Source: Bemisia tabaci (lineage: Eukaryota; Arthropoda; Insecta; Hemiptera; Aleyrodidae). Taken from it: a DNA stretch of 64,000 nt. Below the pieces are notes generated by a model, which worked only from the letters and a program-made list of their open reading frames with translations, had not been told where the DNA came from and searched no databases. Positions 36,368 through 48,795 of this stretch are shown here, piece after piece. Each line of letters begins with the position of its first letter. The stretch's first letter is position 1. The stretch covers positions 29,896,597-29,960,596 of the forward strand of contig NC_092799.1 of NCBI RefSeq assembly GCF_918797505.1. The letters are read 5' to 3'. A program made the translations under genes and the position numbers.

Positions 36368-36529
36368 CAGAGGCAGATCCAGCAATTTAGCAACACCGGA
36401 TTCCCTCCATTTAAACCTATGTTAAAAAATCGACTCTTACCGGAGCACCTGGCCCCTGCAAGAATCGATACATTTCCATAGGTTTGAATGGAGAAAAACA
36501 ATGTTGCCAATTTTCTGGATCCGCCAATG
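36368..36529. mobile_element. hAT-like MITE, CAGWGGCGGATCC family, copy 1
   Basis: The arms CAGAGGCAGATCCAGCAA and TTCTGGATCCGCCAATG pair, and the pairing extends through CCATTTAAACCTATG. The flanks GTAAAGGC (36360-36367) and GTAAAGGG (36530-36537) agree at 7 of 8. It lies in pum intron 1. Confidence 0.75.
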
Positions 36530-37966
36530 GTAAAGGGACCGCTTTCCGCCAATTCAAAAACCTGGGTCACGATTCGAAAATCAGGAGAAAAGTCAGGAGA
36601 ACCTTCAGCCTCTTTCTGAATCTTTTACAGAAGCACAACCAGGGGATCCCTACCATCGTTGAAGAGAATGGGTTCAAAACTAAAGAACCAGCATTGATTC
36701 AACTGATAATTTTCCCAGTTCACTGAAGAAATTGCTTTCAATTTCATCGAAGAAATTCCGGGCATTCACTCGTTCTTTTAGTTTGAAAATAGATGTAGTT
36801 GTCTTATCTCGGCCGCGAATGCATTCTCGTGCTGGGTCGATACGGCGTTTAAGTATGCTACTTTTTCTATAGTGCTCGAATGTTGTAAGCGCTTCTTTTT
36901 TTCGGCCGGCGATTTCTTATCGCAAGTCAAGCTCTGATTAAGTATGTGCTATTAAGTAGTAGGCATCGCTAGCTCAAGACGTCACTGTCATAACGATTTT
37001 ATTTTATTCCCCGAGGCGCAATCAAAACGAGCGTTCAATTAGTTTTCACCTCACTCGATTGAATTGAAAGACTGAATTTTCAGCGAAGTTTTCTCTCAGT
37101 GCTTCCGAACTTCCCTGTAATTTTTCTCTGCGTAGAGGAATTTGCTTTCGATGTGATAGTTTTGTCTTTCCGAGGCTACCAAGGGGAGTATTCATGCTTT
37201 ATTTTTATTTTATATTGTATTTCAGGTCTATAGGTTAGTTAATAATCTGAATTGAAGGCATGTCTTGAGAGATCCTTTTATAAATTCAGATCAGTGTGTT
37301 GCGTCAGGTATTTTTGAATAGAATTTGGCAGGGATCCCTGCTCAGTCTAGGGGTTCAATTGGAATTTGGAACTTTCTTGAAAAGCTTCAGCAGGGAAACA
37401 CATGCTCGTGTGGCACTTACTGTCACATTGAAAAGCCATCCGAAATATGCCTTGGCACTTTCCCGATCCTGGAATTTCGGCTTTCCCAGGAAACTATGAT
37501 CCCTAGGGTATTTCCGAGTACCGACAGTTTGGCTATCTATGCTTCCCCGGAAATCTTGGAGCCTACACTTGACTTTCGTTATTGTTAACCATGTCGTTTC
37601 GTTCGTGGTAAATCTCCAGGAAACCGAGGAGTTGGTACATTGCTTTAAGTGTCCTTCGGTACATGGGTAGAAGTGGCCTAGCCATTACTACTAAAGTATT
37701 TTCTTTGTGTTATTCCAAATCGTCGTTCCTCTGTCGTAAGGGTGTATCTCAATGTCCGCACGAGCCCCAGAAATCGTCAATCCATTCGTGAAACAGGGCT
37801 CACGTGGTAATTGAAATACGCTAGCGAAGCGACGAAATTTGCACAACACGGCTTAGTTCGTTCATTCGGTCGCTGGGACCGATGGTGTGGTTACTAGAGA
37901 TGGAACTGTGGTTACTTGAACCAAATGCTACCGCCGGTTTTTAGCACTGGCAAAGCCGAATCCCCC

Positions 37967-38459
37967 CAATGGAGATGTTGCATGTGTGAGGAATTTACGA
38001 TTTGACTGTTGATTCTTAGGTAAAAGTTTGCGAGAAACACGATGGTGCCCTCTGAAATCGACTCCCAAGCTCAAAACAAGCTCTCAAGTTGAGGCCAAAA
38101 TGGAGGGGATATCCCCTGAGAGTCCACCTCTATATCAAGACAAACTCTCCATGCGAAGACAGGGAGCAAATACATTGACAGGGTTGCCGTGATTTCAGTT
38201 TTGGAGTCCCCAAATAAAGTGGCAGCCCTGTCAATGCATTTGCTCCCTATCTTTGCATGGAGAGTTTGTCTTGATGTAGAGGTGGACTCTCAGGATAGCG
38301 TGGGATATCCCTTCCATTTTGGCCTCAACTTGAGAGCTTTTTTTGAGCTTGGGAGTTGATTTCAGAGAAAACCAGTGGCACCATCGTGTTTCTTGCGAAC
38401 TTTTACAAAAGAATTAACCGTCAAATCGCAAATTCTTCACACATGCAACGTCTCCATTT
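37967..38459. mobile_element. 500-bp foldback element, copy 2
   Basis: Same organisation as 4001-4500 with a better preserved left end (AATGGAGATGTTGC against GCAACGTCTCCATT). It lies in pum intron 1 with long arms that would form a strong hairpin in the pre-mRNA. Confidence 0.85.
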
Positions 38460-41179
38460 AGGAATATTCTATGTTTCGGTGGTAAAAGTCCGATTTTCTC
38501 GAATTCTAATGTGTGGAAATCGCGTCCCACAGTGCTGTATTGGCTCGACTGAGGAGTTGGAAACTATTTTGGTGGAATCCAATGTATCATTGATGTGTGG
38601 TCGTTGTAGTCGTGAACAGGCAGTTCCCACCGCGCCACACTCCGCCGCGTCGTATATCCCAAGTTGAAGGTCAGCGCGAGATGTCAATGTGCCTCGTTTC
38701 CTATTTCGTACTCACTTGCTCCAGCCCCGAACTTTGCCGCCCACCCATCATTCGATCGCTCCGTAAGCTAATCCGATGTGGCTCATCGCTTACCGAAATT
38801 GAGGAAGAGATGAGTACAGATACTAGGTTTAGTCGAGACTTTTAGGATTCGTTAAAAAGGCAGCCAATCTGCGTGGGAGGGGGTGTTGCCGAATTGTAAC
38901 GGTTTTAGTTTGTTCTACTTGTTGCCAATTTTTCCTTAGTAACACTTCGTGAGGTTCGATGTTGAGATGGATTTCTTTTCGAATGTTTATTAATTCGCAA
39001 AATTGGTTTCACGCTGAGTTAATGCATTAAACTGTGTACGCCGAGGAAGTTTTACGTCAAAATCAGCAAATAATGTATCGTTCTCTGTTATGTTGAATCA
39101 CCTGCATGCATTAGTTTTTATATTCCACGCAACCTTATGCCGTCATGTTCAAATTAGAAGAGTACATCAGGGAAAATCGAATTTTACCGTCCGTAATTAC
39201 CTTTCTAAGTTCGTTCGTCCAGAGACACAAACTTAAGTAAAAAACATGAAGCAACGGGAAACAAGTCTAAAAATACATACTGGAACGACTACCAAACGAC
39301 TACTAGCCGAATATCTTACGTAAAAAACGAATACATTAAATTGAAATAATAATGTGTGAAAACCGAGGATAACTCGAAGTCCCTTCCCAAAGATGCTATG
39401 TAATCGAGCGAACTTAATGGTCGAATTTTTTTTTTTTAAAATACCTACATCTTTTCCCCCTGAAGTTCTCATTTTCTTTATCGGAACTTGCTTTTCTTAA
39501 CTAGGAAGTATGATGGCTGAGCACATCGTAAATTGAACTCGCAGGGTTTAAAGTTTCCCTAGGTATACGCCAAGGTACCCTGCTAGGACGAGGATTTCAC
39601 TGGCCAAGCAGAGGTCTCTGATGAAACACGATTTGAAAGATGATCAAGTGCCTTTCAAATCGCTGTAGGTACCCATCATGAATATATATTCCTCTTGATT
39701 CCTGTGTCGCGATTTTAGCCTTGGCGGGGTCAAATAGATTTGGTTGAATGTTATGCTTCAAAAACTTTCATTAGAAGCGTGTAATGTACCTAGACGTGGC
39801 AACGGAGGAAACATGCACACTTTTTGCGGCCAACGATCCGTCGTTATTAGAAGGGGGAACTTCTTGCGAAATGCGAGGGTTGTGCAAGGCGGCCATGCCG
39901 TGAAACCAGTCCCTTCCGTCTCCTTCTCAAGCCGGTTCTTGGTACACGGTAGACTTAGTTCGGCCGAAGCGCTGTTCTGTAGGTACCGAAAATCTTGGCA
40001 GTGTTGGTAGTTACAAGATTTCTAGCCGAAATTCTCCTAAAAATTTTAAAACCTCGGCTTCAACGGCCTTTGTGGCACTGTTCTTGCACTCGAGCTTATT
40101 ACGAGGAATAATTAATGTCATGTGTACCAAAAAAGAGGGGCTTTTTTTCGCTCTCCAGACCATGGGGAATTGCTAGCGGCTGTGACCACTTGTTCGGATC
40201 TATTTTAAAAAGCTTATTTATTCCATTTTCTTGAGGAAGCTCACGTTTCATAATTGGATTGCATTTTGCAAAAAGAAACCAAGAGCATTTTATGCGGAGT
40301 ATAGATAAAACTTGTTTAGATGATCAGTTTATATTTGCAAGGTAAAAAAGTTGCAAGGTTCATCACCATAAAGTCAACAGCTAGAAGAAGAAGAAGGTAA
40401 AACAAAGTTGTACTATCTTAGCGACATAGGAATGCTCCTGGTTCCATTTTTCAAAATGCAGTCAATGTACGCCTTGCATCTCCTTTTCAGTTCTCTCCTG
40501 TATTGTTCCATTCCACACACTTTGTATGGAAAAATTACATTATGAATCGGGACCAATTTTAACCGTAATCAGCCAAACTGCGTTGCACTGCGCCCAATTT
40601 TCGTTCAGGATTTATTTATTTTCGAAACAAGTGAATTGAAGCCATTAAGCTTCCTGTGATCTTACCCGAGATTATGAAGAAAACACTCTAAACAATTCTC
40701 TCATAGCCGGTTCTAGCATAACACGGTTGTTTCAACCTTTCTTCCAAAATAAGTAAATAATTTTTTTGTTCACAAAATTACGGTAAATCTCTACTGCCCT
40801 CGCTGGTTGGCTTACCGCTGAAAAAAAGAAGCAGTTCGTGGAAAATGAAACAAAAAGTATCGTTTTTTCCTCCTTTTTTTCAGACCTACATATTCAGTTG
40901 CATTCGCGCCGACCTTATTTTTCCTTTTCATGATTTTTTTCCCCTCCGTAAAATCGTGTTATTTCTCTGCGGCCTCGTCAGAAAAAGGTTTCGAACGTCG
41001 AGGCGCCAGTGCAAGCCAGTGGCGCACTTACCCGATGACGCAGCGGCGCGGCTTTTCGAGCATCGATTTCCTTCTCACATTACATCTCGGGGCAGATTAT
41101 GAGTTTATCTTCGACACGAGCCTTGGTTCATCCCCCGAAGAGCGTTAAATTCCTGTTGCTCTCGCGCACCATCAGCGCC
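38460..41179. other. Intron sequence without recognised features
   Basis: Part of pum intron 1. I see no repeat family, exon or RNA gene here; a short T run lies at 39426-39437. Confidence 0.45.
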
Positions 41180-41412
41180 GCACAGTGGATCGAATCAGTA
41201 GGAGAGGTCCGACAAAATCTAGAAACTTCAATCGCTCACAACTCCGTCGATACCGAACTTCGATGGTTTTAAAGTGGTTCACGGTTTCCTCGTAAAATTT
41301 TCTGGTGGGAACGCCCTTGACATTTAAAATGTGACGAAGTAAAACACTAAAATTTGCAGTTTTAGTCGAAAATTTTATGTCCGACCACTTTAATTGACTC
41401 GATCCACTGTGC
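41180..41412. mobile_element. GCACAGTGG MITE, copy 2
   Basis: GCACAGTGGATCGAATCAGT...TTGACTCGATCCACTGTGC with the family interior. The flanks are GCC and GGC, so the palindrome extends to GCGCCGCACAG. It lies in pum intron 1. Confidence 0.85.
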
Positions 41413-42955
41413 GGCGCGCTGCAGCGGGCTCACCTTTCCCCGGAAGCGTTGGAATTTCCGACGTCCCGAAATGGTTGTCCATGCGGAAAGCGGTGGCTCC
41501 ATCTCGATGAAAACGGAAGCACAGGATACAATCGATTCATTCATCTACGTCACGCTGGAACGGTTTATCTACCCGAGTTTTGACCGGAGTTGCGTGGCAT
41601 TGAGTTAAGAAATTCCACGGTAAATTTTCATCCCCCGTTAACCTTAAATTTTCAGCTCGATGTCAACGATGATCAGGATTTGTAACTCAATAGAAAGTCG
41701 TTGGATATGCTTGAATCTTTTATGAATCTTCGATTGCCTGGTCATCCTTCAAACAAAAAATTCTACAATTTTGTTCACGAGTCGCTGCGATCTGGTGTTT
41801 TCGTCACTTAATCGCCGACTTCATTTCAAAATCGTCTCATCTACCCTTTTCCCCCAGTCAGGGTTTCCACCGTTAGTAAGAACTAGACGGTATCACGAAA
41901 GTCGATGCCGTTAGGGAAATATCAGGAAAATCTGTCTTCGATCAGGAAATTCGGAATTCTTCAAATGATTATCAAAACTTTTATGAATTTCATTACAATT
42001 TTAGATTTTTTAAATCAAACAAGTGCCAATATATTCACGCCAAAAATGTGGAAACCTCGTCAAAAATTTCAGGAAAATCCAAACTAAATTTTAGCAGACA
42101 TCCAGACAGTGAAGGCTTCGAAAATGTCGGTGTCTCTTGGCTCGTGTCACACGCTCGTTTCTCTGCTTATTGGAAAGCCGAATGTCTTTGAATTTTACGT
42201 CATCTAGTAGTTGCGTCAACGATCTTACGAAGGATCGATTTTTTTCGCTCTTGCGATGGAAACCTCCGAAATTTAGTATCAAATCTCTTCCCTTGCGCCG
42301 CACAAAGGTTCTTAAAAGTACTCTGCAAGAGAGCATAAGTATGCGAGACCCAAGCGAGGCTGATATTCTTCTCGTCTCGGCCGAAGTAAAATACCCTCTT
42401 GATCTACTTGTAGCCGACTGGGTTTCGATTTTCCCGGTGAAAAGCGCCCAACCCACTTTACAAGCCTCCTTAACGAGGAACTTTGCATTGCTCCTTTCCG
42501 CGAAGCAACTTCGTCGTTAGTGAGTCGCCTCAATACCGAATTCCAAGAATAACTAGGACTTCAACTCGATTTCCTGGATGTGTTTTCCAGCTTAATTAAT
42601 TGTGTATCGATCGTAGTGCCAGTGCCCTTCGCCGCCGTGTCGGCGTCAAGTTGTTTCCGATAGTGAATGGAATCCACGGAGACCCCCTGGGACCCATGAA
42701 AGAAGCGTGGAGATTGGATCGGTCCGATGGTGTAATTTGCGAGTAGTTGGAAGCAGGGATATCGGGGTCAATTTCGAAGAGACATATAACAATGGAGGGT
42801 TGTGAGAATCGTATTTAATTTTTTACGATCCCTATTTATTATTGTTCATTCATTCCTAAAGCGCTATTTCACCCGTAACTTGGCGGAGAGGAGGGAGACA
42901 AAAGTTGTCAGGAGGTACTACTTTATCGTTTAAGGGGGGGGGGGGGGGGCTTTCC

Positions 42956-43218
42956 AGGGTGTCTAGCATCAGGAAAAACTGGAAAATATCAGGAATTTTG
43001 GCCGATCAGAAAAATCAGAAAAATCGGACGTTTTATCAGGAATTTTTCTCACTTTATCAGAAAATTGAGTTTCCGCATGCATTTATGCAATAAATATAGT
43101 TTTTACGAGAAAACTCAGGAAAATATCAAGAATTTTCAAAATGAAAAAATCAGGAATTTTTTATGAAATATCAGGAAAATATTAGGATTTTTCAAAATTG
43201 ATAAATACTAGACACCCT
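42956..43218. mobile_element. hAT-like MITE, CAGGGTGTCTAG family, copy 2
   Basis: AGGGTGTCTAGCATC...ACTAGACACCCT with the same interior as 21359-21673. It is flanked by GCTTTCC on both sides (42949-42955 and 43219-43225), a perfect 7-bp duplication. A 16-base G run abuts the left flank. Confidence 0.8.
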
Positions 43219-44199
43219 GCTTTCCAAAATCAAGACTAGTGCCTGCAAATCGACTAAAATTGCTCCGAAGAAAGTCCGAACTCATCCGCTAAGCATCACC
43301 TTTTTTGCCCTACCTACTTGGCGCCTCCATGTTGTCGAGAAATTGCTAGATCTCCAAATTGGCCCAAGAACACGGATCCCCGGATAAGATACAAGGAAGC
43401 CTTTAACGCAATTGAATAGTTAAGGTCCCGTTTATTTTCCTGTAACTGTTTTTAAACCGAGACATTTTTTCACGTTTGGTGACTACTGTAGTATCATAAC
43501 TCGTAATTTTGTCAAGGTGTTCTGTATCGTGTCAGCGCATTAATTTGTCAAAACAGAAATATCCTTCCACAGTTCTCGTTCTTCGTTTTTGTTTACATCG
43601 TTCTACCAACGTAGGCGTTGCTATAATGTCATCAAATGAATGACGTAACTTCAACGCCGTCACCGGAGTATGTGCCGGTCGATAAAGCGCCCAGAAAGAA
43701 AGAACCGCTCGTAATTGAGTAATAACTTTCATACTGATGAATTTGCAAGTTGGAAGTGAGTCGAGCAGTAAATTAGTCCGAAAACAGTCGTAACTTTGTG
43801 CAATTTGCCCAGTCCCCCAAAAGCCTTTTACCCTCCTACCACACGGAGCTCTGTCCCCGTGGAAGGGAGGTGAGGGTTTCTGGGGAGTAAAGTTGCCACC
43901 TTTTTCATATCTAACCTCTGAATTGAGTTCGAATCGTACTCCGATGGATATTTTGCCAAAAATTAACCTTTGAGTGTGATTATCGTCCATTTCTCAGCCG
44001 ATAATTCGTGTTCCTCTGGATCGGGTTTGTTTACATCGGGCCAACTTTGGAGCTCCATGATAGCCTAAATCTGATGAACCGATCAGAGAGCGGCACAGAT
44101 ATGGCAGTCCTCTCCCGTATATAGGTGCTCTAACTTAAACGGCATCAATGGAATAGCGTGTAGCATGTAAACAGAGCACGATCCGGCAGCCGTCGTTCC

Positions 44200-44620
44200 T
44201 CCTGGGAGGGAGGGGGGGGGGCGCTACGCGCTGCGGCGGGCGCCGAGCCCCGGCAGACTCGGCTCGGCGCTCGGCGGAGAATCAACCACTTGTTGCGAAC
44301 CTTCTGGAACCGGAGGGATCGATACTCCGGTATAACGAACTCCCATTTCAAGGTAGAGCAACGCCGCGCTCGCTGTGACGCTACGCGGCCCGCCCCCGCC
44401 TCCCCCGGCGTCAGCCCCCCCCCCCTCCCCCTTCACATGCCGCCGCGCTGGATATGCGATCTCGCGTGTTTCGCATCGCCATTCTTCGGACTCACGAGAA
44501 AATCAATCGGAGTCGATTTGAATGTCGTCGCGCGGTTACGACTTGACGGCTCCGGGCCTCTGACTGGATTGGAGCAGAATTCGGTGAATTAGTTTGCGCG
44601 CGTCTAGGGTGAGGCACTGA
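44200..44620. promoter_or_regulatory. CpG-rich patch inside pum intron 1
   Basis: It is GC-rich and CpG-dense with G and C homopolymer stretches, set in AT-rich intron sequence. It could be an alternative promoter or first exon; a donor-like CAAG|GTAGAG sits at about 44353. No coding exon with the phase needed to join exon 2 was established. Confidence 0.35.
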
Positions 44621-45329
44621 GACAGGCAGGGTCTGAACGACCGGGAATCTTAGTATTTATTTTCGCACGGGAGCACCGCCCATCGACCTGGGAAACCGGG
44701 ATAAGGGAGGGAATGTTTTTTTATGTCAGGGAAATTTGGGATAACGTCAGGGAATCCTCAAAAAATAGGCATGTCAGGGAAATTTATTTTACTAGTGATT
44801 TTCGTGTCAAGGAAATGGGAAGAAAATCTGAGAAACACGAATTTTTTTTTTGTTGAAAATTGATGATGAATCCAGTTTAAGAGAAATGGAATCGGTACAA
44901 ATGTTAACCGGAATCTCTGCTGATGTACCTAGCATTTGGCTTTAATTTGACGTCGGGAGAATCTCTTCGTTGAAGTTGCAAGTACATTATGGAAAGAGTA
45001 CAGGCATATCCATCTTTTTACGTAAGAAAACTGTTCAGCTCTCGGTTCAGTTGCGTTATTTTTTCGCACCCATGGAGCCTTCCCATCCAGTGTTTGTCAT
45101 CATCGTAAACAACTACGATTGCAATAGAGTACTGGACGTGCAAATTTACAACTTAACTGAATTATTTTGCCAGTGATAATTTTTTCCTCATAAATACCAA
45201 TTCCTCTAAATCGTGTCTGTTCACTGCAGGCCTTGAGAGCCTCTTGAAAAATCCACAAGTGATAACCCACTGAGAGTGAGGCTTAGACAAAACAATAATT
45301 TCCCGATATAGATACTCGTGTGGATCTAA

Positions 45330-46158
45330 TGGGCCTGTTGCAAACTTTTGCTAGAGCAGAATGAAGAGTTGTTTCTTATAGATAATGCCTCAAAAATCAC
45401 GATGAGCGCATCGGCAAAGTCTGAAATGCACTCATAAATTCACAATCTGCGTAAGAAAATTGCGTTATTTTGAGCTTCCCGCTTCAAAAACGATACCACT
45501 GCACAGGTGAACATTTTGTTAGAGGAGTCGCTCCATCGTCGGCAATATTCATCATGGCCGACGCTTGCGCAGTTCCTCGCGTAATTCGAGGAGAGTTCAA
45601 GGTCAATTAAGGCGGGCGAGGAAAATATGAACGTAAACACGCCGATTGTTATGTGGTTTCAAGGCGGATGAAGAATGGTGGTCACATTTCGTACCCTCTG
45701 GACGTCACACGGTATCGGGTACATCGGGTACATGGACTGGCCGAGGCCGGGGGAGCCGACTCAACCTCGGATTGCACGGCATAACCCGTACCCTCCTGAC
45801 GTCACAACGCTTCAAGATGGCAGCCAAAATCGAAATGCGACCACCATTCTTTATCCGCCTTGATGTGGTTTAATCCTGTTCAGGTGTTATCTCGTCCCAT
45901 CACACGTGTTTTGGCGGATTGGCGTCGGCCATGATGAGTATTGCCGCCAATGGAACGACTCCTCTAACAAAATGTTCACCTGTACCGTAGTATCGTTTTC
46001 GAAGCGGGAAGCTCAAAAAACCGCAAATTTCTTACGCAGATTGTGAAGTTATGAGTGAATTTCAGACTTTGCCGATGCGCTCATCGTGATTTTTAGGGCA
46101 TTATCTGTAAGAAACAACTCTTAGTTTTGCTCTAGCAAAAGTTTGCAACAGGCCCATT
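45330..46158. mobile_element. AATGGGCCTGTTGCA giant foldback, copy 2
   Basis: 829 bp with the same ends. The outer arms pair over about 150 bp, then inner pairs follow: GTTAGAGGAGTCGCTCC against GGAACGACTCCTCTAAC, and AAGAATGGTGGTCACATTTC against GAAATGCGACCACCATTCTT. Almost the whole element is one palindrome. It lies in pum intron 1. Confidence 0.85.
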
Positions 46159-46259
46159 GTAAGCTCGTGCAGATGGGCTCGTATTTTCAGGAAGACTTGA
46201 GCAACATTTTGCAATGAAGAAATACCCGCATTGTAATGATACTAAGATTGTGCAATTTT

Positions 46260-46568
46260 GGGTTACCACAGTCAGGGAGTACTGAGAAAACTTGGAAATA
46301 TTAGTAATTTTTAAAAAGTCAGAGAAAACCTGAACTGGTCAAGGAAAATGATAGAAGTGTGGAGAACCAATTAGTAAGTCACATTTGTTTGCTCTCTAGG
46401 ATGGGTTTGACGCTGAAGGAACGTCATTTTCCGCTTGAAAACTATCTCTAATTGCATCTTTTTAACCATCCGGCATATCTTCAATTGTCAGGAAATTTGA
46501 TCGGCGTGTGACCGGAAAATCGGGGAAATATCAAGGTATTTAATTTCTAAATTCTGTGGCGACTCCGG
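46260..46568. mobile_element. hAT-like MITE, CAGGGTTGCCACAG family, diverged
   Basis: Left end TGGGTTACCACAGTCAGGGA, right end TTCTGTGGCGACTCCGG, with the same interior order as the copy at 30538. Both termini are eroded and no target duplication is visible. It lies in pum intron 1. Confidence 0.6.
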
Positions 46569-46922
46569 TAGACCTTCCCATGCAGCTAATCAAGTAATAC
46601 TAGATCAACGAACGAAACTCATAGGGTAATTTTCCAGTTGAACGAAAGTTGTTCTTGTGTACAAATACCTAGAGGCAGATGAAATTTTAAGATTTTTTTT
46701 TTACAAATTAAAAGAAGCTGCAAGATCAAAGTTTGGTATTGCGATGCTCGTAGTTTCTCATTGGAAAATGCAGTCCACTTGGTGAGAGGTGACTTAATTT
46801 ACACCGGTTAGGATTTTATTTGAAATTTTATTTGGATAATTACGGAGAAATATCCCTTGACAAACTCAAGCCATGAATCCCCGTTAGCTCTCCAAGAAGA
46901 ATTAATCAGTATACACATGCTA

Positions 46923-47226
46923 CACAGAGAGAAATTTCAACACAAAAGTTTGTTTAATACGGGAAGTTAGACACAAAATAACCCTAGCAGTCTGTTGACA
47001 ATCTCAAGAGAAAATGCCTGCTAGTTTTTCTGAAGAAATTTTAATTAAAACAACGAGCAAATACCAACGTTGCAATCGAAAGAACGCATTTTCCCTGTTC
47101 TTCATTGTTTCCTGCGCTAAATTCCCCGCAAACTGTACCAACGTTAACACATAATTTGTGTTGGTTTGCTTTTCACTTCCTATATTAACCAGAAGTTACA
47201 CGAGAATACGAATGTTTTTATCAGTG
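46923..47226. mobile_element. CACAG...CAGTG element with TA flanks
   Basis: CACAGAGAGAAATTTC at the left and GTTTTTATCAGTG at the right, with TA on both sides (46921-46922 and 47227-47228). Internal pairing is diverged (TTAATACGGGAAGTTAG against CACTTCCTATATTAACC). It abuts CACTGG copy C. Confidence 0.5.
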
Positions 47227-47231
47227 TAGCA

Positions 47232-47450
47232 CACTGGAAAAAAAACACATTGGATCTAGAGCGCAGACTCTTAAAAACATCGAAAAGACTAAGTACTCTT
47301 GATTCAATTAGAATCTAGCTTAAATCAAGAACCAAGCCTCTTAATTTAAGCGGATTTCGTTTTGATTCAAGGAAAAATCAAGCGTATTTTTTCTTGTCAA
47401 TGTTTTCCAGAGTCTGGACTCTAGATCCAATGTGTTTTTTTTTCCCAGTG
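47232..47450. mobile_element. CACTGG MITE, copy C
   Basis: CACTGGAAAAAAAACACATT...AATGTG-T(n)-CCCAGTG. The flanks are GCA before and, reading the element as ending CCAGT, GCA after, giving a 2-3 bp target duplication. It lies 5 bp downstream of another foldback element (46923-47226). Confidence 0.85.
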
Positions 47451-47539
47451 CAGTTAGCATCGCAAGGTATTTACGTGGTCATTGAATTGTTCCATCGTAT
47501 TCTGAAAAGGGCGAATGCTAAGGATGCCGTTGATTTTTC

Positions 47540-48075
47540 CCCCATCCTGCTCCTGCTCCTTCCGGGCAGAGCAGAGGGGAGGCGGCGGCGGGGGTAGGAT
47601 GCGGAAGTTGTGGGGGCGGCGGCGGCGACGGTTGTATGTAGGCTAGTAGAGGGCGGCCGCCGGGCGACGGGGGTGGCGCTGGCGGGAGAAAGGGTAGAGG
47701 GAGGCGGCGGCGATTCGCATTTGGCGGGAGCGGAGCGCGGCGGCGGCGGTTGTGCGAAAGGAAGTTGGGGAGTTTCGACAATGACCTTGTGCGGGCCCTG
47801 GCATTGCGCAGACAGGGAAAGTCCTGACCTGGGTCGAGCCGCCAACCGCGCCGCGACGCGCTGCGCTGCTCGGCTCGGCCCGGCGCTGCGCCGCGGCGCT
47901 CCCGGGTTCATCCCGGATCCCCGGCCGGCGAGTCCCGAGTCCCGGCTCCCGGCGATCGATACGCCGCCGCCGCTGTCGCCCATGCCCGCCCCGGCCCGCA
48001 GTCCCGCCGAGGCGCGGTTCCCGCCTTTTCCTCGCGATTCCGTAATTACCACTGTGATTTGCGCAGAATGATTGC
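47540..48075. promoter_or_regulatory. CpG-island-like segment bracketed by two MITEs
   Basis: Very GC-rich, with repeated GGCGGCGGCG stretches and CGCCGC runs, and open in several frames on both strands because of its composition. The long frames (for example 48214-47471 on the minus strand) run into the flanking MITEs and are low-complexity, so I do not call a gene. It could be an alternative pum promoter. It is bracketed by CACTGG-family elements at 47232-47450 and 48110-48346. Confidence 0.4.
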
Positions 48076-48109
48076 GGTGGACGCACGGGTCGTAAGATAG
48101 TTTTTTTGA

Positions 48110-48346
48110 ACTGGAAAAAAAAAAAAAAAAAAAAAAAAAACACATTGGATCTTTAGTCCAGACTCTTAAAAACATCGACAAGGAAAAGTACATTTCCGCA
48201 ATCAGATAAATCAAGAACCAAGCCTCTTAATTTAAGCGGGTTTCGTTTTGATTCAAGCAAAAATCCGATTGAATCAAGAGTATTTTTCTTGTCAATGTTT
48301 TCCAGAGTCTGGACTCCAGATCCAATTTGTTTTTTTTTTTCCAGTG
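48110..48346. mobile_element. CACTGG MITE, copy D
   Basis: ACTGG followed by a 26-base A run (48115-48140), then the family core, ending TTTTCCAGTG. Part of the left arm (the CTTGATTCAATC region) is deleted. Confidence 0.8.
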
Positions 48347-48350
48347 TGGA

Positions 48351-48461
48351 GTTTTTTAGCCAACGTGTGAGGAAAAAGGGTGCTCATAATATGAGCTTTT
48401 TCACTCTGTATTGAGATTTTCAGCTTTATGCTGAGATTTTAACGCACGTTGGCTAAAAAAC
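48351..48461. mobile_element. Short MITE with 17-bp perfect TIR
   Basis: GTTTTTTAGCCAACGTG (48351-48367) is the exact inverse of CACGTTGGCTAAAAAAC (48445-48461). It is 111 bp long and sits 4 bp after a CACTGG copy. Confidence 0.75.
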
Positions 48462-48491
48462 GACAATAACTGTAATTTAGGGTTCTGGGCT

Positions 48492-48751
48492 CAGAGTGGC
48501 ACGGAACGTAAGAAATGAATGAAAGATTGGAAATTTCGGTGAAATATTTCATATCTTTCAGAGGCAAGAGTTTGTAACCCGCACTCTAACGTACAAAAAT
48601 CGAAGAAATTATTCACAATTTTTGCAGTTTGCAAATTATGAAAGGGAACCGGTATTTTTCAACATCTTCCATAAATTTCTAAATTTCAAAGAGATATTCA
48701 TGTATCATTTGGAATTTTAAGATTTTATTTTTATGAAATTTTGCCACCCTG
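48492..48751 (-). mobile_element. hAT-like MITE, CAGGGTGGCA family, with perfect 8-bp TSD
   Basis: In opposite orientation to the copy at 15574, with ends CAGAGTGGCA and TTGCCACCCTG, 260 bp. The flanks are a perfect 8-bp duplication, TCTGGGCT (48484-48491 and 48752-48759). This is the clearest hAT signature in the window. Confidence 0.9.
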
Positions 48752-48795
48752 TCTGGGCTTAGCGTGATTTGATGATTCAGACTTGGTTCAGGTTC

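Noticed and set aside
42091..42520. Overlapping 127- and 121-codon frames on opposite strands
   Set aside because: Both strands open over the same bases with no family resemblance; likely chance in moderately GC-rich sequence.
43532..43990. 152-codon minus-strand frame
   Set aside because: No recognisable motif, no splice context, and only modest length for chance in a 64-kb window.
47471..48214. Longest open frame in the window (247 codons, minus strand)
   Set aside because: It spans a CpG-rich block and runs through a CACTGG MITE including its A run. The product is low-complexity Pro/Ser/Arg/Ala, and opposite-strand frames are also open, so it is compositional.
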